DNA of 27,401 nucleotides, from NCBI GenBank assembly GCA_037445245.1, contig JBBIKU010000011.1, positions 1 to 27,401 of the forward strand, in the 5' to 3' direction. The DNA comes from JBBIKU01 sp037445245. Lineage in GTDB: Bacteria; Chloroflexota; Anaerolineae; Anaerolineales; Anaerolineaceae. The notes beneath the pieces were generated by a model, which had not been told where the DNA came from, searched no databases, and worked only from the letters and a program-made list of their open reading frames with translations. Of the stretch, positions 1 to 8,504 are shown one piece after another; positions within the stretch are counted from its first letter, which is position 1; each line of letters begins with the position of its first letter. The translations under genes were made by a program, and so were the position numbers.

Positions 1-2858
1 CGCATGTATGAAAAGCTGGCGGGGATGACCGGCACGGCGTTGACCGAAGCTGAGGAGTTTAGCAAGATCTACAAACTGGAGGTGTTGCCGATCCCCACCA
101 ATTTGGAGCACATTGCCCTTCAGCCCGAGTCGCCGCTGGTCGAGGTGGAAGACCGCGACCAGCACGGCTATCGTTATATGTATTACGCCCGCCGCGGGGA
201 CAGTCACAAACCCCCCGTCTTCTGGAAGCGTAAGGATTTTCCAGATGTGGTCTACCGTACCCACGAGGCAAAGCTGCGCGCCATCACCCAGGAGATCTTG
301 CACTATTACGTTCTGGGCAGACCGCAACTGGTGGGCACCACCTCGGTCGAGCACTCCGAACTGCTCTCCACTCGTCTGGATGCCGAACCGATCCGGCGGC
401 TGGCGCAAGTACTGTTGATCCGCCAGGCGTGGCTCACGCAACACAACACCGATATGCTCTCGGCTTCGCAGCCCGAGTTACAACCGCTCAACCGCCCCCT
501 CTCTGAACTCAGCGCTGGCGAGCTACGTCCCATTGCCCGCAATTTGGGTCTTTCGCTCAACCCTGAAGACTCCGAGAATCTAGAAAGCCTGCTAGCGATT
601 TTGGGTCTGGAGCAGCAGGACAAGCCCAGGTTGTTGAAGGCGCTGCAGGGCGGCATCCCACATCAGGTGCTTAACGCCCGCAAGCATGACGAAGAATCGA
701 TGATCATTGCCCGCGCCGGTGCCTTTGGGGCGGTCACCATCGCCACCAACATGGCGGGGCGCGGCGTCGATATCAAGCTGGGCGGTGAATTGCCCGAAGA
801 GATCATCCGCGATACCAACCGCGTTCTTGGTCGCGTTGAAGAGGATCCCTTCGACCTGACCCACGAGCAGCGACGGCAGGCGTTGCTGGCGCTGTCTCCC
901 GCCGATTACGGCATCTATGAAGATTCGGTTAAAGCCTTTTTGCAGTACATGGATGACATGGCGCGCGTGCGCGCCCTGGGTGGACTGCACGTGATCGGTT
1001 CGGAACGTCACGAGGCACGCCGCATCGACAACCAGTTGCGTGGGCGCGCCGCTCGCCAGGGCGACCCTGGCTCGTCGCGTTTTTACCTCTCGCTGGAAGA
1101 CGAATTGATGCGTCTCTTCGGTGGAGCGCAGGTTGAAAACCTTTGGAAACGCATTATGGTCGATGACAGCCAGCCGCTCGAGATGAATCTGCTGGGCAGG
1201 CTGGTGGAGCAATCGCAGCAGCGGGTGGAGGGCGCCAACTTCGATGTCCGCAAGCATTTGCTGGAATACGATGACGTGCTCAACACCCAGCGCAAGCGCA
1301 TCTACGCCCAGCGCGACCGCGTTTTCGAGAAGGGAGATCTGAGCGAAGACGTGCTGGAAATCCTGCATGTCGAGATGAAACAGCGTATCCCTGAAGCCCT
1401 GAAAGACTTGGAAGGACCCTGGCGCCTGCTGGCTTTCTTGGAAGAGGTGCAGCCAGCCTTCAATTTCGAGGACATTAGCTATCCTTCCTTCACCTTTGAC
1501 CTGCTGATTGAAGCGATACGCTCCCAGCTAGCCGATGACCGACCCCCAAAAAGCGAGCTTCGCAACGCCCTGCTACAACTGGCGCAGCGCGCCCTGCTGG
1601 CAGAAAAAGATCATCTGCTGCGCAGCGCCGCTGATCTGCTTCAACGCACTGAAGAAGCCCTGGAGCGCCAGCGCCAGGAACGGTTCGAAATGCTGGAGAC
1701 CTATTTCGACGGACTGTCCTCCTACGAGGAGGAGATGTCATTGCCGCGACCCCAGGAAATGCTGGCGGAACTTTCTGAGTTGACCCACATCCAACTCAAG
1801 CTGGATTCAAACGATTTGCGCCGCCTGCCGCATGCCGACCCGCAGGTGCTGGAATGCCTGCGGCAGCAGATCGATCAATTCCTCACCGGCATTGCGGTCA
1901 ACCGCATGGTGGGCGCGCTGGAACGCCGTCTGGAGGAGAGCCTCGAATTAAAAGGGGGGGAACTCCAAAACCGTGACTGGTACGAGTTGAGCACGGCGAT
2001 CTTGGATGCGGTGGAGAAGGTATTTGAGCAGCGCGCTGCCCGCCTGCTGGGGGAAAATGGGCAGATTCGTCGCGATCTCGATCCGCACCTCGATAGAATC
2101 GACGACGAGGTGCTCACGCGGCGACAGTGGGTGGATTTGCTGGTGTTGATGGCGCAGGGCAGCCGTATTGCTTTCGACACGCGCACCCACCGTCGCAGCA
2201 CGCGCTTTTACACCCGCCTGAATTACGTCTACCTGGCGGCGCAATTGCTGGCNNNNNNNNNNAGATCACCGAGTGCGTATCGCAGCACCTTGAAGAGGGA
2301 CTGCACCATCTGGAGCAAGCGCGCGGCAGAATGGAATGGAATCACCTGGTTCAAAATGAAGCCAGATTGAGCCAGTTGGACGAGCATCGCCGCAGCGGTC
2401 TGGTCGAAGCGATGGGGTTGGAGCGTTTCGAGGAACTGGCGGAAACGCCCTTGACTGAATTCGACGAGGAGGATCGTCAACTGGTTTGCCAGGTGTTGGG
2501 TCAGGTCTTCCAGAACGCTGTCTATCGCGATCTGTTGCTGCGGGTGATCTCCGAGCAGTGGGTGGAATACCTGACCAAGGTCGAGGCGTTGCGGGTATCG
2601 ATCGGGTTGGAGGCTTACGGGCAGCGTGACCCGTTGGTGCAGTACAAGGGGCGGGCTTCCGAAATGTTCCAAAACCTGCTGGCTGACATCCGCATGGGGG
2701 TTATCAGCCGCCTGTTCACTTACCGTCCGCGGCGCGACGCAGCCGTCGTGGTTTCCGGGCGCGAATCGGCGGAAACCGAAAAAAGCCCCGCGCCGCAGCA
2801 AACCAACCCTGAAGCCAAAGCGGAAAAGGGGCGCAAAAAGCGCCGCCGGCGAAGATAA
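1..2858 (+). CDS. secA: Preprotein translocase ATPase SecA, 3' part, interrupted by a scaffold gap
   Basis: SecA is the cytoplasmic motor that pushes preproteins through SecYEG. The reading frame enters from the left edge, so the first motor domain (about 370 residues in known SecAs) is missing. Numbering from the first visible Met, YEKLAGMTGTA is at 2-12, GTTSVEHSELL at 111-121, TNMAGRGVDI at 248-257, and the arginine-finger region (SERHEARRIDNQLRGRAARQGDPGSS) at about 333-358. After the gap, the helical wing end is recognisable (YRDLLLRVISEQW, LEAYGQRDPLVQYKG). The protein ends in a basic tail (KKRRRRR), and no C-terminal SEC-C zinc motif is seen. The part shown is about 950 residues, against roughly 480-530 for the same portion of B. 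subtilis or E. coli SecA. Extra segments lie at about 38-75, 126-218 and 261-322, plus a long helical stretch before the gap. The frame changes across the 10-N gap at 2253-2262, so the true gap length is unknown. The family call is certain. Confidence 0.96.
2253..2262. other. Scaffold gap (10 N) inside secA
   Basis: Ten unknown bases lie within secA. Coding is in frame 1 before the gap and frame 3 after it, and both sides are SecA-like. The N run is therefore probably a placeholder of arbitrary length, not ten real bases. Confidence 0.97.
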
Positions 2859-2919
2859 TTCGCAAAATGATAGCCGGGATCGTCGACCCCAACTACCGCA
2901 ACACCATTCATTAACCAGC

Positions 2920-2946
2920 AAGGGCTGCTTCATTGGAGCAGCCTTT
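2920..2946 (+). terminator. Hairpin terminator between secA and the convergent ferritin-like gene
   Basis: AAGGGCTGCT and AGCAGCCTTT form a 10-bp stem (with one G-U pair) around a 7-base loop, 62 bases after the secA stop. The following T-tract is short and broken (TTTACGCCTTT). It lies between two convergent genes, where a terminator is expected. On the other strand the G-U pair becomes an A-C mismatch, so it should work best for secA. Confidence 0.55.
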
Positions 2947-2972
2947 ACGCCTTTCGGCTGGTTGTGCCTTAC

Positions 2973-3470
2973 TTACTTGGTGCTCATCATTCCTTCGAAA
3001 TCTTCCAGCAGTGCTTGCAGGTCTTCTTCGTGCTCCACTTCGTCTTGCAGGATCTGCACCACGATATTGTAGGTAACGGGGTCGGTGTGCATGGTCTTTT
3101 TGACCAGATCCTGATAGACTTTGATGGCGCATTGTTCTCCGGTGATGTTTTGCTCGAGGATGACCTTGATGAACGGATTGTCGGGGGATTCGTAACCGCA
3201 ATTGCCGACCTTCTTCCAGTCCTGCGGGTTGGTGACGGGCGTGCCGCCAAGCTGGATGATGCGCAGCGACAGCATGTCGGCGTGATTCAATTCATCGGCG
3301 GCATGCTGCATCAATTCGGCAATGGCGGCTTCCTTCATCGGACCGCGCACGACCTTTGCGCCCAGCCAATACTGGTAGTACGCCATCCATTCATCAGCAA
3401 AAGCTTTGTTGAGCAGTTGAAGCAGCTCATCGATGTTCATTTCAACGATTTCGCGTCCCTTGCTTCCCAT
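2973..3470 (-). CDS. Ferritin-like diiron protein (Dps-like/bacterioferritin type)
   Basis: A 165-residue four-helix ferritin-like protein, expected to bind a di-iron centre and act in iron oxidation/storage or peroxide detoxification in the cytoplasm. The ligand pattern is visible: E27 (in DEWMAYYQY), E60-x2-H63 (ELNH), E107 (EQN) and E144-x2-H147 (EVEH). Cys91 and Cys114 recall the cysteine pair of Dps-like thioferritins, but this is suggestive only. The start at 3470 is chosen because a full AGGAGG sits 4 bases upstream. A longer in-frame extension to 3551 has no such site and reads as non-coding. It is 64 bases downstream of lpdA on the same strand, so co-transcription with the 2-oxoacid dehydrogenase genes is likely but not shown. 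A rubrerythrin without its rubredoxin domain is an alternative label. Confidence 0.87.
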   Translation of the reverse strand: MGSKGREIVEMNIDELLQLLNKAFADEWMAYYQYWLGAKVVRGPMKEAAIAELMQHAADELNHADMLSLRIIQLGGTPVTNPQDWKKVGNCGYESPDNPFIKVILEQNITGEQCAIKVYQDLVKKTMHTDPVTYNIVVQILQDEVEHEEDLQALLEDFEGMMSTK

Positions 3471-3534
3471 ACAACCTCCTTTTTGGCTCGAATGAAAAAT
3501 CGCTTTGCGCTTGTAACCCCGCCCAGGGGGGCAA

Positions 3535-4938
3535 TCACAGGTGAATGGCATTCCCCTCGGCGCCGTGCGCCGCTTCCATCACCATCTCGCTCAGGGTGGG
3601 ATGACAGTGAATGTTGCGGGCGATTTCTGCCGTGGTCAATTCCATGCGCTGCGCCAGGGTCAATTCGGGTAATAACTCCGACACGTCCACCCCCACCATA
3701 TGCGTCCCCAGGATTTCGCCGTACTTGGCATCGACCACGATCTTGACGAAGCCGTTGCTCTCGCCTAACCCGAGCGCCTTGCCGTTGGCGATGTTATTGA
3801 AGCGTCCAACCTTTACCTCGTAACCGCGCTCTTTTGCCTGTGCTTCGGTAAGCCCAAAGTGTGCCGCCTGTGGCTGGCAATAGACCGCGCTCGGCACCAT
3901 CTCGTAGTCGATGGTGACGGTTTCGACCCCGGCGATATTCTCAGCGCACACCACCGCCTGGGTCGAGGCGAGGTGCGCCAGCAGCAGCTTGCCGGTGACA
4001 TCTCCAATTGCCCAAATGCCGCGCACATTGGTCGCCATGCGTTCGTCGATCTCGATGAAGCCTCGCCCATCCAGCTTGACACCCACCGTTTCCAAACCCA
4101 GCCCGGCGGTGTTGGGCTTGAAACCGGTCGCCAGCAGCGCTTGCTCGGCTTCGACGGTCTTTTCGCCCTCCTCGCTGCTGAGCCTGACGGCGACGCTTTT
4201 ACCGTCGTTTTTGAGCGACTCCAGCCGGTGACCAGGCAGGGTCTGAATGCCGCGTTTCTTGAAGGCTTTGTCCACCTCAGCGCTGACCTCTTCATCTTCC
4301 AGGGGCAGGATGCGCGGCAACATCTCAACCAGGGTGACCTTGCAGCCGTAGCTGTTCCACACCGTAGCAAATTCGGCGCCGAGCGCGCCGGCGCCAATGA
4401 TCACCGCCGATGCGGGACAGTGCTCCTGCAGAATGGCTTCCAGGTAAGTCACCACCTGTTTTCCGTCCACCTCCACACCGGGGATCACCGCGCTGTGCGA
4501 ACCAGTGGCAATGATGATGTTGCCAGCTTTCAAGTGGGTTTTCTTGCCGTCCTCACCGTTGACCTGGACGGTATCTCTGGCGGTCAGCAGCGCCGTCCCC
4601 ATGTGCACGTCAATATTGTTCTTCTTCATCAAGAAGTTTACCCCGCGGGTCAGGCGGTCTGAAACTTGGCGGCTACGCTTGACCGCTGCGCTGTAATCCA
4701 GTTTCAGGTTTTCGAATGAAAAACCGAACTCCTTGCCCCGTTCGCGCAGGGTGTGCGCCACTTCAGCATTTTTCAACAACGCTTTCGAAGGAATGCAGCC
4801 AACATTCAGGCACACCCCCCCCAGCCATTGTTTTTCAACCAAGGCGGTTTTCAGCCCAAGCTGAGAGGCGCGGATGGCAGCCATGTAGCCACCCGGGCCG
4901 GCGCCGATTACAACAACATCGTACTGGTTTTCGCTCAT
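3535..4938 (-). CDS. lpdA: Dihydrolipoamide dehydrogenase (E3)
   Basis: This FAD-dependent E3 component reoxidises the dihydrolipoyl arm of the 2-oxoacid dehydrogenase complex, passing electrons to NAD+. It has 467 residues, a normal length. It shows an N-terminal FAD motif GAGPGG (about 12-17), a redox disulfide CLNVGC (C43 and C48), a second nucleotide motif GAGALGAEFA near 185, the ATG/GD FAD elements (AIGDVTG), and the C-terminal catalytic HCHPTLSE (H446, E451). The start at 4938 has GGAAGG upstream, preferred over the ATG six codons earlier. It follows the E2 gene after 130 bases. That spacer holds a small GC-rich inverted repeat (GTCGCC at 5043-5048, GGCGAC at 5058-5063) without a T-tract, so an internal promoter or processing site is possible. 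Confidence 0.95.
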   Translation of the reverse strand: MSENQYDVVVIGAGPGGYMAAIRASQLGLKTALVEKQWLGGVCLNVGCIPSKALLKNAEVAHTLRERGKEFGFSFENLKLDYSAAVKRSRQVSDRLTRGVNFLMKKNNIDVHMGTALLTARDTVQVNGEDGKKTHLKAGNIIIATGSHSAVIPGVEVDGKQVVTYLEAILQEHCPASAVIIGAGALGAEFATVWNSYGCKVTLVEMLPRILPLEDEEVSAEVDKAFKKRGIQTLPGHRLESLKNDGKSVAVRLSSEEGEKTVEAEQALLATGFKPNTAGLGLETVGVKLDGRGFIEIDERMATNVRGIWAIGDVTGKLLLAHLASTQAVVCAENIAGVETVTIDYEMVPSAVYCQPQAAHFGLTEAQAKERGYEVKVGRFNNIANGKALGLGESNGFVKIVVDAKYGEILGTHMVGVDVSELLPELTLAQRMELTTAEIARNIHCHPTLSEMVMEAAHGAEGNAIHL

Positions 4939-5068
4939 GATATGCCTTCCATGCATTAATCAGAGGTTTTCCTTCATTTTACTATGACCACAGAGGCGCG
5001 GCAACAAAACCTGGAAGGTACTCTTAGTGCGCCGTCTCCGTCGTCGCCCACCGCAAAGGCGACAAGCG

Positions 5069-6391
5069 TTAGCGCCAGTTTTCGAGGCGCTCGACCACCT
5101 TTGCCAGAAAGCCGTCGGCGATGGCGCCGTCGATGATGCGATGATCGAAGGTCAGCGACAGGTATACCATTGGGCGGATGGCAATGGCGTCGTGGATCAC
5201 CACCGCCCGCTTCTGGATGACGCCCACGCCGAGAATAGCGCATTGCGGTTGGTTGATGATCGGCGTGGCAAACAGCGAGCGACCGACGCCGTGATTGGTG
5301 ATCGAGAACGTTCCGCCTTGGACCTCCTCGGGCTTGAGCTGACGGTTGCGGGCGCGCTGTGCCAGGTCGGCGATGGCGCGCGCCAGCCCCAGCAACGAAA
5401 TTGCTTCGGCGTGGCGGATGATCGGCACGATCAAGCCGTCTTCGCCCAGCGAGACCGCCACACCGATGTTGACGGTGGGGTGCAACAGCAGTCCTTTTTC
5501 GGTTAATGAGGCATTGAAGATGCGGTATTCTTTCAGCGCCTCCACCGCCGCGGCGACAAAATACGCCGTGTAGGTCAAACGAACATTGTCGCGTGCGTAA
5601 ACCGGCTTGTGCGCCGCCAGGTGCTGCGTCACAGCTTGCAAGTCGGCTTCCATCACCGTGGTGACGTGCGCCGAGGTGCGTTTGCTGAGCAGCATATGAT
5701 CGGCGATGGCTTTGCGCACCGGGGTGAGCGGGATGACCCGCTCGGTGGCGGGCGGCTGCGGCGGGGTGGTTTTTGGCTGCTTCGCCTCGCCGAACATCAT
5801 TTCGGTGGGGCGGAAGAGGTCGCCTTCACCGGGGGTCTCCCAGGCTGGCGACTCGAGCGGCGCGCCTGGCGGCGAGGCGGCAGGTGGGGGTGACTGCGTG
5901 CGGCGCTCTTCGCTGAAATTGAGCACATCCCGCTTGGTGATCCTGCCGCCCATGCCGCTGCCGCGCACCTGCGATAGATCCACATTATGTTCCTGCGCCA
6001 GGTGGGCTACCACCGGCGAGATGAATCCCAGTTCACGCCGCGGTCTGGGGGGTGTTGCCGCCATGGGGCGGGTGGCTTCGCCAAAAGCAACATCCTCTTG
6101 CGGGGCTGGCTTTGGCTCCACCGCCGAGCTGTCGCTTTCAGGGATGTCCTCGCCGGCTTCGCCGATCCATGCCAGTACGCTGCCGGCGCGCACCGTCGTC
6201 CCCGCCGGCACCACGATTTTCAGCAGCACTCCTTCTGTCGGGCTGGGAATCTCGGTGTCCACCTTGTCGGTGTTGACTTCTAGCAGGGGCTCGTATTCCT
6301 TCACCCGTTCGCCCTCCTGGAATAGCCATTGGGTAACAGTGCCTTCGACGACCGATTCACCCAATTGCGGCATAACCACTTTCGTCGCCAT
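5069..6391 (-). CDS. bkdB: Dihydrolipoamide acyltransferase (E2) of 2-oxoacid dehydrogenase complex
   Basis: The E2 core transfers the acyl group from its lipoyl arm to CoA. Its 440 residues carry one lipoyl domain (1-80) with the modified lysine in NTDKVDTE (K43). A Pro-rich linker leads to the peripheral subunit-binding domain (about 125-165, with ISPVVAHLAQEHNVDL and GSGMGGRITKRDV). A second Pro/Ala-rich linker leads to the catalytic domain from about 205, starting IPLTPVRKAIADHM and ending with the active-site motif DHRIIDG. The start at 6391 is MATKVVMPQLGES with AGGAG upstream. It is 29 bases below the E1 beta stop. E2 sequence alone does not fix the substrate; the branched-chain assignment comes from the E1 alpha gene in the same operon. 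Confidence 0.93.
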   Translation of the reverse strand: MATKVVMPQLGESVVEGTVTQWLFQEGERVKEYEPLLEVNTDKVDTEIPSPTEGVLLKIVVPAGTTVRAGSVLAWIGEAGEDIPESDSSAVEPKPAPQEDVAFGEATRPMAATPPRPRRELGFISPVVAHLAQEHNVDLSQVRGSGMGGRITKRDVLNFSEERRTQSPPPAASPPGAPLESPAWETPGEGDLFRPTEMMFGEAKQPKTTPPQPPATERVIPLTPVRKAIADHMLLSKRTSAHVTTVMEADLQAVTQHLAAHKPVYARDNVRLTYTAYFVAAAVEALKEYRIFNASLTEKGLLLHPTVNIGVAVSLGEDGLIVPIIRHAEAISLLGLARAIADLAQRARNRQLKPEEVQGGTFSITNHGVGRSLFATPIINQPQCAILGVGVIQKRAVVIHDAIAIRPMVYLSLTFDHRIIDGAIADGFLAKVVERLENWR

Positions 6392-6420
6392 TCGTTCTCC
6401 TTTCACTCCGCCGGCGCACT

Positions 6421-7404
6421 CTAATACGCCGCCAGGTTGCGCATTGCCTCGGCGATTTTATCGGGGTTGGGCATGAACCATTCCTGCAGCGGATGGCTGA
6501 AGGGCACCCCCGGTACATCCGGACCTGCCAGGCGCTGCACCGGTGCATCCAGATCGGTGAACGCCTCGCCGGCAAGGATGGCGGCGATCTCTGCGCCATA
6601 ACCGCCGGTGAGGTTGTCCTCGTAGACGATCAGGGCTTTGCCCGTCTTGTGCACGCTTGTCAGAATGGTGGCTTTATCCACCGGGTAGAGCGTACGTAGG
6701 TCGACCACCTCCACCTGGATGTCCTCTTCCGCGAGGCGTTCGGCGGCTTGCAGGGCGTAGTGGTGCATCATGCCGTAAGCAAATACGCTCAAATCGCGAC
6801 CGGAGCGCGAGATACGCGCCGGGCCGATTGGCACGGTGTATTCTTCCTCAGGCACTTCCCCGCGGATCAGACGGTAACCCTTTTTCGGCTCGAAGAACAG
6901 CACCGGATTCGGGTCACGCACCGCCGCTTTCAGCAATCCTTTAGCGTCGTAAGGATTGGACGGGATAATCACTTTCAAGCCCGGAACATGGGCGAAGAAC
7001 GCCTCTACGCTCTGCGAATGGTACAAACCGCCGCTGATCCCGCCGCCGTAAGGGGCACGGATCACCATTGGCACCGTCCACTGCCCGTTGGAGCGGTAGC
7101 ACATTTTAGCGGCTTCGTTGACGATCTGATTGAAGGCAGGATGGATAAAATCGGCAAACTGGATCTCGCAAATTGGGCGCATGCCGTAAAGCGCCGCCCC
7201 GATGCCCACTCCCACAATCGAAAGTTCCGCCAGGGGCGAATCGATCACCCGTTCGGCGCCGTATTTTTCGAACAAACCCTGGGTGGCGCGGAATACGCCG
7301 CCGCGTTGCCCTACGTCCTCGCCAACGATGAACACGCTGGTGTCGCGCCCCAACTCTTCATCCATGGCGGTGCGGATGGCTTCGATCAGAGTCATTTCAG
7401 GCAT
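6421..7404 (-). CDS. bkdAB: 2-Oxoacid dehydrogenase E1 beta subunit (branched-chain type)
   Basis: The beta subunit of the thiamine-diphosphate E1 decarboxylase that pairs with the alpha subunit encoded just upstream. It has 327 residues, typical of the family. It carries the conserved GEDVGQRGGVFRAT near 28, IDSPLAE near 74, the FADFIHPAFNQI segment, GLYHSQSVEAFFAHVPGLKV and the C-terminal transketolase domain (VYEDNLTGGYGAEIAA). The ATG at 7404 overlaps the E1 alpha stop by 8 bases and has AGGAG upstream, which points to translational coupling and equal subunit supply. The protein is cytoplasmic and part of a large multienzyme complex. Confidence 0.94.
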   Translation of the reverse strand: MPEMTLIEAIRTAMDEELGRDTSVFIVGEDVGQRGGVFRATQGLFEKYGAERVIDSPLAELSIVGVGIGAALYGMRPICEIQFADFIHPAFNQIVNEAAKMCYRSNGQWTVPMVIRAPYGGGISGGLYHSQSVEAFFAHVPGLKVIIPSNPYDAKGLLKAAVRDPNPVLFFEPKKGYRLIRGEVPEEEYTVPIGPARISRSGRDLSVFAYGMMHHYALQAAERLAEEDIQVEVVDLRTLYPVDKATILTSVHKTGKALIVYEDNLTGGYGAEIAAILAGEAFTDLDAPVQRLAGPDVPGVPFSHPLQEWFMPNPDKIAEAMRNLAAY

Positions 7405-8380
7405 GGCGGATCTCCTCGGCGTAAACCGGATGCGCCCCTTCTTCCACAGCCGGATAGGGCGCTTTTTCGGCGTATTTCACCGCTTCGTCCACCATCGCCT
7501 TTGCCTGGGCTTCCATTTCATCGACAATCTTGGGGGTGATCACGCCGCGACTTTCAAGCGTCTGGCGCGCCAGAAGAAGCGGATCCCTCTTCTTGTGTTC
7601 TTCCACCTCCTCGCGCGAGCGATACGAACGGTCATCGTCGTCCGAGGAGTGGGGGGTGATGCGGTATAGTTGGGCTTCGATCAGGCTCGGTCCCATGCCG
7701 CTGCGGGCGTTCTCGACTGCCTCACACATCATCTCGTAAACGGCGAACAGGTCGCTGCCATCCACGCTCCTGCCATCCAAGCCCAGCCCACAGGCTTTAT
7801 CGGCAGCGCTTTTCACTGCCATCTGCATCTCGGAGCGCACCGAAATAGCGTATTTATTGTTTTGCACCAGAAAAACGACTGGCAGGCGGCGCACCGCTGC
7901 CCAGTTGACCGCTTCATACCACTCACCCTGCGAGGTTGCGCCTTCGCCAATGGTGGACAGCACCACTTTGTCTTCCTTGCGCAGCTTGATTGCCAACCCA
8001 ATCCCGGCGGCGTGGGTCGCCTGGGTTGCTACCGGCGCAGAGTGGCTGACCACGTTTGCCTGGCGCAGACTCCAGTGGCTGGGCATCTGCCGTCCGCCCG
8101 AAGTGGGATCTTCGCGCTTGCCCATCAAGCCTATGATAAAATCGCGCGGCGTATAGCCCAGGCATAACATCAACGCCAGATCGCGGTAGTAGGGCGTGAC
8201 CCAGTCGTAGCCGCGTCGCAACGCAAAAGCGGCACCCACCTGTGCCGCTTCGTGTCCGATTCCGGAAATGTGAAAAGGGATCTTGCCCTGGCGATGAAGC
8301 ACCCACGCCCGCTCATCCAGGCGCCGCGCCAGTAACATCATCCAATATATTTCACGCACGGTTTCTTTCGATAGCCCCAT
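7397..8380 (-). CDS. bkdAA: 2-Oxoacid dehydrogenase E1 alpha subunit, branched-chain (2-oxoisovalerate) type
   Basis: The alpha subunit of E1 decarboxylates the 2-oxoacid and loads the lipoyl arm of E2. It has 327 residues. The thiamine-diphosphate site reads GEGATSQGE (about 145-153, with Glu where GDG is usual) and ends at LVQNNKYAIS. Two segments favour a branched-chain substrate over pyruvate: DPTSGGRQMPSHW (91-103) and the loop PHSSDDDDRSYR, both typical of bacterial BKD E1 alpha. AGGAGG lies 7 bases before the ATG at 8380. It is the first gene of the E1 alpha-E1 beta-E2-E3 cluster and lies 124 bases below the phosphatidyltransferase gene. The likely role is branched-chain amino acid breakdown or supply of branched acyl-CoA primers for lipids. 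Confidence 0.92.
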   Translation of the reverse strand: MGLSKETVREIYWMMLLARRLDERAWVLHRQGKIPFHISGIGHEAAQVGAAFALRRGYDWVTPYYRDLALMLCLGYTPRDFIIGLMGKREDPTSGGRQMPSHWSLRQANVVSHSAPVATQATHAAGIGLAIKLRKEDKVVLSTIGEGATSQGEWYEAVNWAAVRRLPVVFLVQNNKYAISVRSEMQMAVKSAADKACGLGLDGRSVDGSDLFAVYEMMCEAVENARSGMGPSLIEAQLYRITPHSSDDDDRSYRSREEVEEHKKRDPLLLARQTLESRGVITPKIVDEMEAQAKAMVDEAVKYAEKAPYPAVEEGAHPVYAEEIRHA

Positions 8381-8504
8381 TGAGCCGTCCTCCTTGGTTG
8401 TCTTTAACGACCGTTACCTCCCGATGCTGCAAGGATCACCCGTTTCTCTCTACCAACGTTAGTTTACCACGTTCCTTACCTAATCCAAAGCGCGCCGGGA
8501 GGAT

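Noticed and set aside
592..1368. Open frame of 258 codons opposite secA
   Set aside because: Antisense to strongly conserved SecA motifs and without any recognisable domain or ribosome-binding site.
2127..2262. Separate second gene starting at 2127 near the secA gap
   Set aside because: Sequence after the gap is the SecA helical wing and tail. The frame before the gap at 2127-2252 is out-of-frame reading of secA, so this is one gene split by the gap, not two.
4984..4996. 13-base sequence ACCACAGAGGCGC here and again near 15803
   Set aside because: Two chance matches of this length are expected in 27 kb. The contexts differ, and no further copies or symmetry were seen.
5043..5063. GC-rich inverted repeat between the E2 and lpdA genes as a terminator
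   Set aside because: The 6-bp stem with a 9-base loop has no T-tract on either strand, and lpdA follows in the same operon. It is recorded only as a possible spacer structure.
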